Shown piece by piece: positions 18,026 through 25,999 of a stretch of DNA of 33,042 nt. The stretch is from the NCBI RefSeq assembly GCF_020740835.1, contig NZ_JAINFC010000018.1:1-33042 (forward strand), read 5' to 3'. The stretch is from Streptomyces sp. UNOC14_S4 (GTDB taxonomy: Bacteria > Actinomycetota > Actinomycetes > Streptomycetales > Streptomycetaceae). Numbering within the stretch: position 1 is the stretch's first letter; each line of letters starts with the position of its first letter. Position numbers and translations under genes: made by a program. The notes under the pieces were generated by a model. The model saw nothing but the letters and a program-made list of their open reading frames with translations, had not been told where the DNA came from and made no database searches.

Positions 18026-18074
18026 GGCATGAGTACGCGTACTCATGCCCCTGCCGCATGTCCGTGCATAGGGT
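18026..18074 (+). promoter_or_regulatory. 24-bp palindrome overlapping a TAGGGT promoter, upstream of effector module 1
   Basis: 18026-18049 is a perfect 24-bp palindrome with half-site GGCATGAGTACG, centred between 18037 and 18038. A -10 box TAGGGT lies at 18069-18074. Seventeen bases upstream, the -35 position (18046-18051) overlaps the right arm. Module 2 has the same arrangement at 32792-32836. Elsewhere in the 314-bp gap (17889-18202) I see no gene. The palindrome could also control the minus-strand gene ending at 17070. Confidence 0.65.
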
Positions 18075-18202
18075 CGCGATCGCGACAGGGGGGCGCCAAA
18101 AGATCACGGAGCGTCTGCGCGAGAGAACACCACGCTGCTAGGTTTGAAAGCTTGAACACCCTTGTGGCAAGGGGCCGTAGAGCGAGAGCGAAGGGGGCAG
18201 CA

Positions 18203-18643
18203 ATGTCGTTCGACGAGGAATGGGCGACGCTCCGGGGAGACGCGGCGCGGACGCGGCTGAACGGCGTGCCGGGAGGCCTGGGAGGAGACGCGGACCTCAA
18301 GTCGTCGGCGTCGAAGAAAAAAGCGGCCGTGACCGCGCTGGAGCAGCACATCCAGCCCGACGTGCAGAAGGCGGGCAGTTCCATGGACGAGGCGGCGGAG
18401 GCCGCGGCCAAGGGCTTCAAGGACTGGGCGACGGGGGCCGGCATCAACGAAGCCGTGAAGAGCTGGCGCGCATCGGTGAAGTCCCTCCAGACCCGGCTGT
18501 CCGCGGAGAAGGCGGCACTGAGCGGAACCAACCGGCTGTTCCAGGGCACGGACATCCACACAGGGAACCAATTCCCGCTGCTGATCCCGCAGGACGGAAA
18601 GGGCTTCCAGCCGCCCTTCCAGTCACGACTGTCGGGTTACTGA
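18203..18643 (+). CDS. Small type VII-associated partner protein, module 1
   Basis: 146-residue, largely alpha-helical protein. It begins MSFDEEW and has no signal peptide or membrane segment. It is homologous to the minus-strand protein at 32324-32734. Shared blocks are SSASKKKAA against SSASDKKKAA, WATG.GINEAVKSW against WATHKGLSDALTNW, a NRLFQGTDIHTGNQF against GNLFQGQDLATKTQF block, and a C-terminal PF.SRL/I. Each copy directly precedes a large WXG-type protein, here 33 bp away. AAGGGGG lies five bases before the ATG. It probably acts as a secretion partner or chaperone for the next gene's product, by analogy with WXG100 partner pairs; this is inference. Confidence 0.8.
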   Translation: MSFDEEWATLRGDAARTRLNGVPGGLGGDADLKSSASKKKAAVTALEQHIQPDVQKAGSSMDEAAEAAAKGFKDWATGAGINEAVKSWRASVKSLQTRLSAEKAALSGTNRLFQGTDIHTGNQFPLLIPQDGKGFQPPFQSRLSGY

Positions 18644-18676
18644 TCGGGGCCACTGAGAGGAAGCCGGGAGCTCAGC

Positions 18677-20824
18677 ATGCTCACGTACCACCAGGCCATG
18701 ACCACGGATCTGTCGTCGCTGACCACGGCGGCGGACAAGTGGGACGCGGCGGCGAAGGATTTCGAAGGCATACAGAAGACGTACGACAGCCAGGTGAAGA
18801 GCGTCGGCTTCGACGGCTCCTGGACCGGGCAGGCCAACCTGTACGCCCAGCCAAACATGCAGCAGACCTCCGGGCAGTACGCGGCGGCGGCGAAGGAAGC
18901 GCGGGCGATTGCCTCCCTCCTACGTGACGCGCAGGCGCAGTTCACCGACCTGCGAAGCAAGCTGAAGTCGGTGGTCGCCGAGGCGGAGAAGAACGGTTTG
19001 AAGGTGAGCAACGACGGAACCGTCTCCTCCGCCGTCCCCACCGACCGCGCCGCGATGCACGACCCGGACTACCAGGCCGTACTCGCCAAGGAAGCCTCCT
19101 TGAGGTCCACTTGGGCTCAGAACATAGCCGACGCGGTCCAAGCCTTCGACGATGCCGACCAAGGCGTCAAGATGGCCCTGACCTCGGCCGTCAAGGACAC
19201 CGACCTCTTCGACGGCAACCCCAACAGCTTCAACGCGCAGGCCGAGGGCGACCTCGAAAAGGCAGAGGCCAAGGAAACCATCCGGGTGGCAGAGAAGATC
19301 CGCTCCGGTAAAGGACTCGACGCGAACGAGCTCGCCGAGGCCCCCTGGCTCTTCCGCACCGTTGCCCAGGACAAGAAGGCCAGCCAGTTCGTCCTGGACA
19401 CGATCGGCGCCGACGGGACGATCGAGCTGTCGAACCGCCTCAACGGACTGGCGGGCTCGGGCGACAAGGCCCACAAGCAGGCGTACGAGGCCATCCAGTC
19501 CGCGCTGGCCGGGACGGTTTCCACTGCCACCCAGGACCCGAAGTCGCCGTTCTACGACAAGTGGCGTGAGGGACTGCGCAAGGCAGGCACCAAGAACTTC
19601 GGCAGCAAGACGGACCCGGTGTACGGGTACCCGTCGTTCGTCAGCCTCATGGAACACCACGACAAGTACGGGAAGCGCTTCCTGAACGACCTGGGTGACG
19701 ACATCATCGCGGCCGAGAAGAAGCACCAGGACATCTGGACGAAGTGGCGTGACCACCCCGGCATCTCCAACGATCCCCTCGACCACTTGCTCGGCGTGAT
19801 GAGCAAGAACCCCGAAGCGGCGACGTCATTCCTGGACCCCGGGGCAAACGGAAAGAACGACCATCTCCAGTACCTCCTCAAGGACCGCCACTGGCCCAGG
19901 ATCACGGTCAACGGACCTGGCATGCTGGCGTCCAGAAGCGATCCCGCCAGCGAGGCCGGCCTGGGACTGGCGATCGAGGCAGCCGCCACAGGCCGCGAGC
20001 CGGACAGCGCGATGGGCAAACCCGGCCCGCACCAGGAGGGGCAGGCTCGCGTCCTGCAACAGACCATCAGCATCCTGGACGCCGACGGGAAGGGCGACTC
20101 GATCGCGGCTAACCTGCGGAAGCCGATCGGTCGTGCCCTCAACGACTACGTGGCGGACACCCATTCCATTTTCAATGGACAGGATTCCCCGATCGCGGGG
20201 TCGAAAGACATCCGAGGGTCAGGGAATAACGCACACATAGCAAACGCCCAAGCCAGCCTGATCCGCGTGCTCAGAGGCGTCGCTGACGACGACGAGACAT
20301 TCGCCATGCTCTACCGGTCGGAAAACGCCTACATGGCAGGTGTTCTCAGCAGCGGGGAGAACCGCAGCGACACGGGCAACAGCATCGGCAACTGGAACAA
20401 TCGCGCAGACGAGATCGGCGGGGTGCGCGGAATCTACAACAGCGTCGGGGCGGACGTGATTCTCGACAACCGCGACAACAGAGTCGCCTGGGCCAACGAC
20501 ACTGCCCGCTACGGGTATCACGGCCTGGGCACGCTCGCGAACAAGTTGCCGATCCTGCCCGATGAGGCCCAGCGCATGGTCGATTCGTTGACATACGAAT
20601 GGTCCAAGGACGTGATCGCGGAAGCGAACAACCGCGCCAGAATGGAAGGCAGCCAGCACTACGCGGTTGGCCTTGATGGGACCTACGAGATCGTGGACAG
20701 ATGGGCTGACGGACGGCAGATAGACAGGAATACCGTGGCGGTGGAAAGCATGAGAAGGCAGGCAAAGAACAGCTATTCAGCAGGCCGGGATGCGGCCCTC
20801 GACGCACTGAGGCCGCCAGCATGA
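18677..20824 (+). CDS. Large WXG-type type VII secretion substrate with C-terminal DUF6571-like region
   Basis: 715-residue protein without signal peptide or membrane segment. Residues 1 to about 200 match the N-terminal part of the 458-residue protein at 30931-32307: LTYHQAMTTDLSSLTTAAD, a W-x-G turn (W49-T-G51), a helix rich in Ala, the motif HDPDY (128-132) and FNAQAEGDL. The C-terminal two thirds resemble proteins annotated as DUF6571 in Streptomyces (SLMEHHDKYGKRFLNDLG, GVMSKNPEAATSFL, LQYLLKDRHWP), with a variable C-terminal tail. GGAG precedes the ATG by six bases. The stop overlaps the next start (ATGA at 20821). The likely role is an ESX-exported effector; toxic activity is not shown. 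Confidence 0.82.
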   Translation: MLTYHQAMTTDLSSLTTAADKWDAAAKDFEGIQKTYDSQVKSVGFDGSWTGQANLYAQPNMQQTSGQYAAAAKEARAIASLLRDAQAQFTDLRSKLKSVVAEAEKNGLKVSNDGTVSSAVPTDRAAMHDPDYQAVLAKEASLRSTWAQNIADAVQAFDDADQGVKMALTSAVKDTDLFDGNPNSFNAQAEGDLEKAEAKETIRVAEKIRSGKGLDANELAEAPWLFRTVAQDKKASQFVLDTIGADGTIELSNRLNGLAGSGDKAHKQAYEAIQSALAGTVSTATQDPKSPFYDKWREGLRKAGTKNFGSKTDPVYGYPSFVSLMEHHDKYGKRFLNDLGDDIIAAEKKHQDIWTKWRDHPGISNDPLDHLLGVMSKNPEAATSFLDPGANGKNDHLQYLLKDRHWPRITVNGPGMLASRSDPASEAGLGLAIEAAATGREPDSAMGKPGPHQEGQARVLQQTISILDADGKGDSIAANLRKPIGRALNDYVADTHSIFNGQDSPIAGSKDIRGSGNNAHIANAQASLIRVLRGVADDDETFAMLYRSENAYMAGVLSSGENRSDTGNSIGNWNNRADEIGGVRGIYNSVGADVILDNRDNRVAWANDTARYGYHGLGTLANKLPILPDEAQRMVDSLTYEWSKDVIAEANNRARMEGSQHYAVGLDGTYEIVDRWADGRQIDRNTVAVESMRRQAKNSYSAGRDAALDALRPPA

Positions 20825-21870
20825 TGAAGAGCATCCGAAACCTCTCCACCTGGCGCAAAGCAGCTCTGGCATTGACTGCCTGCATCGCCACCCTGGCCGG
20901 CGTACACATCGCATTCAACACCAACACCTTTGGCCCGGACAGGCTCTGCGGGAACCTGGTTTCCGCCCAGGATGTACAGAAAGCAGTGGGCCACTCAGGG
21001 AGAGTCTCGGACAGCCATCCTGCAGAGACTCCGACGAAATATTCAGAATTCACCTGCTCGGTAAGACTGGAGTCCCTGCTCCCCACCCAAAAGGACACGA
21101 CACTCTATATCAACATAGGAGACACCTCCACCCCAGATTTCCCATTCGCCATGGCCAACTGGAGCAGCGCACGCTCGGACATGGGGTACTTCAACGGCGG
21201 TGGCGCTTCAAACAGAAGCGGGTGGACACTGCTGCCTGAAAATTGCTGGAAAGAAGGAGTTTCAAAAAGAGCAGCTGCCCGAAAAATTTCCAGCGTCTGG
21301 CTTATAGGTAAAGATGGGGATCGCCAAGGAATAGCCCGACTGGCCACCGCAACCGCTAATTCGGCAGCCAAGCAAATGGGCTGTGACTCTCGCCAGATAC
21401 CGGAGCCCACAGAGCTGCAACTTCCCGAACGAGCACGGCGCAGCAATGCTAAGGCAACCTGCTCGCTGCCTGGGTTCAGGCTGCCGGAATCCGTGACGTC
21501 CACAACCCCTCAGCCATGGGAAACCTTCACGAAAGAAATCAAGTCGACGTGGGTCTGCGACCTGAGCCAAGAACAAGAGAAAACTCCATTTTTCAGCTTC
21601 GCCATATCCCAGGACCCGGCGCTCATGTCGAGCCTCACACAGACACTCGACAGCAAGGATCCCGTCGGTGCAGACTGGAAAGCTCGCGGCCAGATCGGCA
21701 AATCAGTGGCAAGTTGTGCCGGTCGGGCAACATTCTTCGGGATGAACGTATACGGCGGCGGCTGGACTGCTGCTCAACGTGAAAAATTCTTTCCCGACGA
21801 CAGCACGCTCTTCAAGGAATTCATCAGAGCGGCTGGGAAAAAACTTGGCTGCAATGATCTCGCGCCATGA
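20821..21870 (+). CDS. Membrane-anchored or exported protein coupled to the module 1 effector
   Basis: 349-residue protein with a basic N-terminus (KSIRNLSTWRKAA), one hydrophobic segment at about residues 14-32 and a long extracytoplasmic region with about eight cysteines, many in short W/C contexts (NCWKEGV, WVCDLSQ, KLGCND). LTAC at residues 18-21 resembles a lipobox, but the hydrophobic stretch continues past the Cys, so a membrane anchor is more likely. A second ATG follows at once (20824). The start overlaps the stop of the 715-residue substrate, indicating coupled synthesis. The gene is AT-rich for the region (27 G+C of 60 bases at 21241-21300), which suggests transfer. It could be an immunity or accessory protein for the effector; this is speculative. 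Confidence 0.72.
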   Translation: MMKSIRNLSTWRKAALALTACIATLAGVHIAFNTNTFGPDRLCGNLVSAQDVQKAVGHSGRVSDSHPAETPTKYSEFTCSVRLESLLPTQKDTTLYINIGDTSTPDFPFAMANWSSARSDMGYFNGGGASNRSGWTLLPENCWKEGVSKRAAARKISSVWLIGKDGDRQGIARLATATANSAAKQMGCDSRQIPEPTELQLPERARRSNAKATCSLPGFRLPESVTSTTPQPWETFTKEIKSTWVCDLSQEQEKTPFFSFAISQDPALMSSLTQTLDSKDPVGADWKARGQIGKSVASCAGRATFFGMNVYGGGWTAAQREKFFPDDSTLFKEFIRAAGKKLGCNDLAP

Positions 21871-21939
21871 CGCCGCCCATTAAGGCAGTTCCTCACTCAA
21901 GGCATCCGCGTCAGAGCGGACGTTCCCGAAGGATCGCTC

Positions 21940-22692
21940 GTGCCCAAGAAAACTCTCACCCAAACAGCGATTCTCCTGACATCTATCGGCATGGCTGTCA
22001 CGGCATGCAGTACGGGCTCCGTATCGCAGGGCACACCCTCCGATTCCCCTACCCCGGCCGATATATCGGGCGTACAAACTCCTGCCCCCAGCATTGACAT
22101 GGATGCATTGAAAATCCAGGACACGAACTTCCTCATGCGGAGCACGCCGTTTCACGCTTCGGGGACCACGACCGCTCTTGGCGGCGGAGACCAGGAGATG
22201 TGGTCGGACCCCAAGCAAGGGCTGCGGCTGAAGGCCGTGTCGAGCAAGACGGGGCAAAGCGGCGAGCTGTTCTGTCACGAGGGCACGACCTATACGAGTG
22301 CGCCCCTGCTGGCAGACGCCCTGCGGCAGTCCGGGCAGGACGTCACGGTCCCGCCGGAGCTCACCGACTTCTACGTATTGGGAACCCCGGGGCAGCAGGG
22401 GTGCGCCAGCTTCTACGCTATTCCGGAAACTGCCAAACCTGCTCCGGACCAGGACAGCACAGTCAACAGCCACAAGACCTACGCAGTCGCTGCCGCTTCC
22501 GGACCTACAAGCGACGTCTACCAAATCGCGACAGGGGAGAATTTCTACCTGCTCCAGCTGCAGTCCACCCGTGACGGCCGGACGAGTACCACCACGTACG
22601 ACTCGTTCGGCGACGAGTTCAGCATCACTATGCCGTCCGACGACAAGACGATGACGATGAACGAGTTCCGCCGTCGCGTCACGAAGCACTGA
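21940..22692 (+). CDS. Putative lipoprotein
   Basis: 250-residue exported lipoprotein. The type II signal peptide is MPKKTLTQTAILLTSIGMAVTAC, with lipobox V-T-A-C and lipidated Cys23. A Ser/Thr/Pro-rich linker and a beta-rich domain of about 190 residues follow, with two cysteines (LFCHEG, QQGCASF). The start is a GTG at 21940, six bases after GAAGGA. It follows the coupled exported protein after 69 bp and is the last gene of the module 1 operon. The domain loosely recalls LppX/LprG-type or other small mycobacterial lipoprotein domains, but I cannot assign it. Confidence 0.75.
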   Translation: MPKKTLTQTAILLTSIGMAVTACSTGSVSQGTPSDSPTPADISGVQTPAPSIDMDALKIQDTNFLMRSTPFHASGTTTALGGGDQEMWSDPKQGLRLKAVSSKTGQSGELFCHEGTTYTSAPLLADALRQSGQDVTVPPELTDFYVLGTPGQQGCASFYAIPETAKPAPDQDSTVNSHKTYAVAAASGPTSDVYQIATGENFYLLQLQSTRDGRTSTTTYDSFGDEFSITMPSDDKTMTMNEFRRRVTKH

Positions 22693-22717
22693 GGGCACCC
22701 GGGTAGGGTGCCTCACC

Positions 22718-23368
22718 GTGACCGAAGCCGAATTCCTGCGCGAGGCCAGGGCGTTCTACGACGCCCTGGCCGTCGACTACGCCGACCGCTACCGCGACTA
22801 CTTGGCCGCCAGGCCGCTCGACCGGGCCGTGCTCGCCGGCTTCGCGGAGCTCGTACGGGACGCCGGGCCCGTGGCCGACGTGGGGTGCGGGCCCGGTTGG
22901 ACGACGGCGCATCTGGCCGAGCTGGGGGTGGACGTCTTCGGGCTCGACCTGTCGCCGGAAATGGTCGGCCTCGCCCGGCAGGCGTACCCCGCGCTGCGGT
23001 TCGACGTGGGGTCGATGCTCGCGCTCGACCTGCCGGACGGGACGCTCGGCGGCCTCAACGCCTGGTACTCGATCATTCACCTGCCGGAAGAGCAGCTCCC
23101 GGCCGCCTTCGCCGAATTCCACCGGGTGCTGAAGCCGGGTGGCCACCTTCAGCTCGCCTTCCAGGTCGGCGACGAGCCGTTGCACTTGGCGCAGCCGTAC
23201 GGTCACCCCGTCTCGCTCGACTTCCGCCGGCTGCGGCCGGAGCGCATCGCGGAGCTCCTGGCCGCCGCGGGTCTGCTCGTACAGGCTCGGCTGGTGCGCG
23301 AACCCGACGACGGTGAGAGGACGCAGCAGGCGTTCCTGCTGGCCCGTAAGCCGCTCGCCGACTCCTAG
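22718..23368 (+). CDS. SAM-dependent class I methyltransferase
   Basis: 216-residue Rossmann-fold methyltransferase. Motif I is VADVGCGPGWTT (about residues 52-63), followed by the acidic loop GLDLSPEMV and the post-II SIIHLPEEQ and LKPGGHLQL blocks typical of Methyltransf_11/25 families. The GTG start lies eight bases after TAGGGT (22703-22708), a -10-like box, so the transcript may be leaderless. This would separate it from the lipoprotein 25 bp upstream. Its stop overlaps the convergent DUF397 gene by four bases. The substrate is unknown and no link to secretion is apparent. Confidence 0.88.
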   Translation: MTEAEFLREARAFYDALAVDYADRYRDYLAARPLDRAVLAGFAELVRDAGPVADVGCGPGWTTAHLAELGVDVFGLDLSPEMVGLARQAYPALRFDVGSMLALDLPDGTLGGLNAWYSIIHLPEEQLPAAFAEFHRVLKPGGHLQLAFQVGDEPLHLAQPYGHPVSLDFRRLRPERIAELLAAAGLLVQARLVREPDDGERTQQAFLLARKPLADS

Positions 23369-23562
23369 ACGAGGTGGTCGAGGTCGCCGCGCTTGGCGGC
23401 CTCGATGAAGTTGCGGAGACCTTCGCGGGTCGTGGTCAGCAATTCGTGAGGGCGAGCCGTTTCCCGGAGTATCGGGGTGCCGTCTGCGGCGTGGCCGATC
23501 TGCAGGCAGGCGTTGCCACCGTCACCACCGCACAGCGGATCGAGCCAATGAACCTCTGACAT
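23365..23562 (-). CDS. DUF397 domain protein
   Basis: 65-residue DUF397 protein. It has the family start ..VHWLDPLCGGDGGNACLQIGHAADGTPILRET and ends FIEAAKRGDLDHLV. It lies 10 bp downstream of the XRE regulator, with GAGAGG six bases before the ATG. DUF397 proteins regularly pair with XRE/DUF5753 regulators in Streptomyces (whiJ-like and Scr1/Scr2-type pairs). In that family the small protein modulates, or is antagonised by, the DNA-binding partner. Confidence 0.9.
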   Translation of the reverse strand: MSEVHWLDPLCGGDGGNACLQIGHAADGTPILRETARPHELLTTTREGLRNFIEAAKRGDLDHLV

Positions 23563-23572
23563 GGTGGACCTC

Positions 23573-24427
23573 TCAGAGCTGTTTCACGATGGAGTGGATC
23601 AGATCGCGCGTAGCCGCAGGCGTAAGGGCCTCGTTCTCCGTTCTGTCCAACATGCGCCGGTAGTTCGTCAACCGCAGCTCCGCATCGATGAACACTGATC
23701 CGTCAACGCTATCCAACTGAACGGTGTCGAGCTGAGGTACCGGCCCGTGCGCGTAGAAGATCGGCTGTCCAGAGCCAGCGAAACCTTCGGCTTCGAAGGG
23801 AATGGCTCGTAGAGTGACATTCGGCCACTCGCTCATCTCGAGGAGGCGCGCTAGCTGAGCGCGCGTCACGCTGGCTCCGCCGAACTGCATCCGTAGCGCA
23901 GCCTCGTGGACAAGTGCGGTGTACAGCGGCGGCTTTCCCCGCACCGTTAGAACTTCTTGGCGCCTCATACGGTGAGCGGCACGAAGTTCGACCTCGCGGC
24001 GCGGATACGCCGCCAGCGTCTTGTCGAAGACGGCACGGGCGTACTCCGCCGTCTGCATGAGACCGGGCACATGGACCATCACGAACACACGCATGCTGAC
24101 GGCATGATGTTCAAGTTCGACGATGTCATGGAAGCTCGCTGGAAGCGACCCACGGTAGTCGTCCCACCAGCGTGGTCCGCGGTCCTGAGCGATCCCGGAC
24201 AACGCCTCGACCAGCTTGGCATCGGTGCAGCCGTAATTGCAGGCGAGCATGCGGATTCGCTCGGCGCTGATGGGGAATCGGCCTGACTCGATGTTGGGGA
24301 TGCGCGTACGGTCCACGCCCATCAGGGCCGCGGCCTCTTGCGGCGAGACGCCCGCCGCCACCCTCATCTTGCGCAGTTCAGCACCGAGTCGCTGCTGACG
24401 GACCGTGGGTGTGCTTCTTGGTGGCAT
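23573..24427 (-). CDS. XRE-family regulator with DUF5753 domain (WhiJ/Scr1-like)
   Basis: 284-residue regulator. The N-terminal helix-turn-helix spans about residues 14-54 (LGAELRKMRVAAGVSPQEAAALMGVDRTRIPNIESG). A DUF5753 domain follows (FHDIVELEHHAVSMRVFVMVHVPGLMQTAEYARAVF, then ALVHEAALRM, ARLLEMSEWPNVTLRAIPF). The ATG at 24425-24427 follows GAGAGGTGAC. It diverges from the HATPase-like gene across 270 bp and is followed by the DUF397 gene. This triad is the streptomycete whiJ/abaA-type arrangement. It probably binds the intergenic direct repeats, but this is inferred. Confidence 0.92.
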   Translation of the reverse strand: MPPRSTPTVRQQRLGAELRKMRVAAGVSPQEAAALMGVDRTRIPNIESGRFPISAERIRMLACNYGCTDAKLVEALSGIAQDRGPRWWDDYRGSLPASFHDIVELEHHAVSMRVFVMVHVPGLMQTAEYARAVFDKTLAAYPRREVELRAAHRMRRQEVLTVRGKPPLYTALVHEAALRMQFGGASVTRAQLARLLEMSEWPNVTLRAIPFEAEGFAGSGQPIFYAHGPVPQLDTVQLDSVDGSVFIDAELRLTNYRRMLDRTENEALTPAATRDLIHSIVKQL

Positions 24428-24483
24428 GTCACCTCTCTCGGGCTACGGCCCACAGTCTGCCGACAACGCCCTGGAGGTTCCAG

Positions 24484-24514
24484 CGAGTAGCAGAAGAATC
24501 CACTACGAGTAGCA
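24484..24514. promoter_or_regulatory. Direct repeats in the divergent XRE/HATPase region
   Basis: CGAGTAGCA occurs at 24484-24492 and again at 24506-24514, exactly 22 bp (two helical turns) apart. The second is part of CTAC-GA-GTAG. This same-face spacing is expected of an operator for a dimeric HTH protein, most simply the adjacent XRE regulator. The rest of the 270-bp region shows no other gene. Confidence 0.5.
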
Positions 24515-24697
24515 ATGTGCACCACCTTCGCGCTACCGTCGGTGTTGCCAAGCTCACACGCCGTGGAGCCGGAAGTGCACCGCGTGAGCATGCCCGCCTG
24601 CCCTGGGACGGGTGCGCTCGCACCCAGGGAGGCAAGCCACCGGCACCGTTCCGCGTACGAGCACTCCCCAACCGCCCAGCGCTTGGAGCGACTCCGC

Positions 24698-25189
24698 ATG
24701 AGCACCATCGGACCCTGCTTCGCCGACTCGCCCGAACTCCCCACATCGTCCGTCCCCATCCCGGGCAACCTCAGCTACTCCTTCGGGATGCCCGGCGGCG
24801 CCTACTGCCTCTCCACCGCCCGCACCACCGTGCACCGGCTCCTCCACTCTCACGGGCTCGCCGACATGGCCGAGCTCGGGGTGCTCGCCGCTTCCGAACT
24901 CCTCGGCAACGCCTGCCTGTTCACGCCGGATCGGCAGGTGAGTCTCTCCATCCGGTGGCGGTTCGGTGTGCTGCGGTTGACCGTCTTCGACGAGCACCCT
25001 CGGCACTCGAAGGAGGGACGGGATTCCTGCCGCGCGCAGCGACGCGCGGCGCTCGGCACTCTGGACAGCGTTCTGGAGGCATGCGGCGGTCTCGGTTGCG
25101 GCTTGGACGAAGTCGCGGGGCCGCTGGCCGGAAACAAGATGTGGGCGGCCTTCTCCCGGGACACGGCGCGGAACTACACGCGGCTGTGA
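24698..25189 (+). CDS. HATPase-like (anti-sigma factor/AbaA OrfA-type) ATP-binding protein
   Basis: 163-residue GHKL-type ATP-binding domain. An N-box (LAASELLGNACLF, about residues 67-79) and a G1-like DEHP motif (LTVFDEHPRHS, about 100-110) are visible. The later lid motif is weak, as in many Streptomyces stand-alone copies. The ATG at 24698 is preceded by GGAG nine bases upstream. The frame stays open from an ATG at 24515, but that start would fall at the second direct repeat, so the shorter form is preferred. Its place beside the XRE/DUF397 pair fits the whiJ/abaA-type cluster. Confidence 0.82.
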   Translation: MSTIGPCFADSPELPTSSVPIPGNLSYSFGMPGGAYCLSTARTTVHRLLHSHGLADMAELGVLAASELLGNACLFTPDRQVSLSIRWRFGVLRLTVFDEHPRHSKEGRDSCRAQRRAALGTLDSVLEACGGLGCGLDEVAGPLAGNKMWAAFSRDTARNYTRL

Positions 25190-25328
25190 AGCCACCGTGA
25201 CCGGTGATCCAGGTTTGCGGCGGCCCCTGCGGGAGTACGCTGCTCACGGACGGTACTCCGGTGTGTCAACTCACCTTTGCACGCCGGGATATGGCGATAG
25301 TCGCGCAGCAGAAAGGCGGGCCTTCTCA

Positions 25329-25571
25329 ATGGATCCACGCGAGAAAGAGAAGATGACGGAAGAGCTCTACGCGATGGACATCTCCGACGCCGTGTGGGAG
25401 AGCGCGCCGGACGCCGACCCCAATGACGTGCGCGTCGAAATCGCCTACCTGCAGGGCGGCGCGGTCGGCATGCGCTCGTCGGAGGACCCGGACACGGTGC
25501 TGCGCTTCACGGAAGCGGAGTGGCGGGCATTCGTCCTGGGCGCACGGGACGGCGAGTTCGACCTGACCTGA
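25329..25571 (+). CDS. DUF397-like small acidic protein
   Basis: 80-residue acidic protein starting MDPREKEKM. Its second half (VEIAYLQGGAVGMRSSEDPD, then LRFTEAEWRAFVLGARDGEFDL) matches the DUF397 core, although the usual N-terminal W-KSSYS block is absent. It is thus a divergent second DUF397-like protein in the same regulatory group. No strong ribosome-binding site precedes the ATG at 25329. It is 139 bp after the HATPase-like gene and is followed by a strong terminator. Confidence 0.82.
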   Translation: MDPREKEKMTEELYAMDISDAVWESAPDADPNDVRVEIAYLQGGAVGMRSSEDPDTVLRFTEAEWRAFVLGARDGEFDLT

Positions 25572-25585
25572 GCGCGCAACGCGAC

Positions 25586-25620
25586 GGGGTGGGAAGGCGA
25601 CGACTTCGCCTTCCCACCCC
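25586..25620. terminator. Bidirectional terminator between the DUF397-like gene and esxA
   Basis: GGGGTGGGAAGGCGA (25586-25600) and TCGCCTTCCCACCCC (25606-25620) form a perfect 15-bp stem with a five-base loop. It lies between the convergent gene ends at 25571 and 25647. Confidence 0.85.
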
Positions 25621-25646
25621 GCGGTCGATCACGATGGCTCAGCAGA

Positions 25647-25952
25647 TCAGTAGCTGATGTCGAACAGCTGCGACGCCTTCTTGTCCGTCTGCCGGTAGTC
25701 CGCGCTACCTTCCTTGATCTTGGTCGCGATCTCGGTCAGGATCGACTTGATGTGCGTACCGCGGGCGTCGAATTGCAGCTTGGCCTGAATCATCATGGTG
25801 TGGGCCTCACCCTGCCAGCCCCCCGTGACCTTTTCGACTGCGGCCCAGATGTCCTGCAGTTGCTTGTCGACGACGCCGGCCGCCTTGCTGATGTCGTCGG
25901 CGATCAGCTCGACCGAGCCGTAGTGAACCTTGAGGTCGTCATTTCCGGACAT
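25647..25952 (-). CDS. esxA: WXG100 protein EsxA-like
   Basis: 101-residue helical-hairpin WXG100 protein, the classic ESX substrate, secreted as a heterodimer. W46-Q-G48 forms the turn between two helices (IWAAVEKVTGGWQGEAHTMMIQAKLQFD). Its length of about 100 is typical. No signal peptide is present. A possible Y-x-x-x-D/E export signal lies near the C-terminus (YRQTD). The ATG at 25952 is preceded by GGGGGA. It is the last gene of the minus-strand esx operon, 47 bp after esxB. The A/B naming follows the Streptomyces order and could be reversed. Confidence 0.92.
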   Translation of the reverse strand: MSGNDDLKVHYGSVELIADDISKAAGVVDKQLQDIWAAVEKVTGGWQGEAHTMMIQAKLQFDARGTHIKSILTEIATKIKEGSADYRQTDKKASQLFDISY

Positions 25953-25999
25953 GTGTCCCCCTGCGCGATGGTCGGTGTTTCAGAAGATGGCGGCGGTGC

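Noticed and set aside
24515-24697. 61-codon N-terminal extension of the HATPase-like gene
   Set aside because: The start would sit at an operator-like repeat, and the residues look non-conserved. The ATG at 24698 has a better-placed GGAG.
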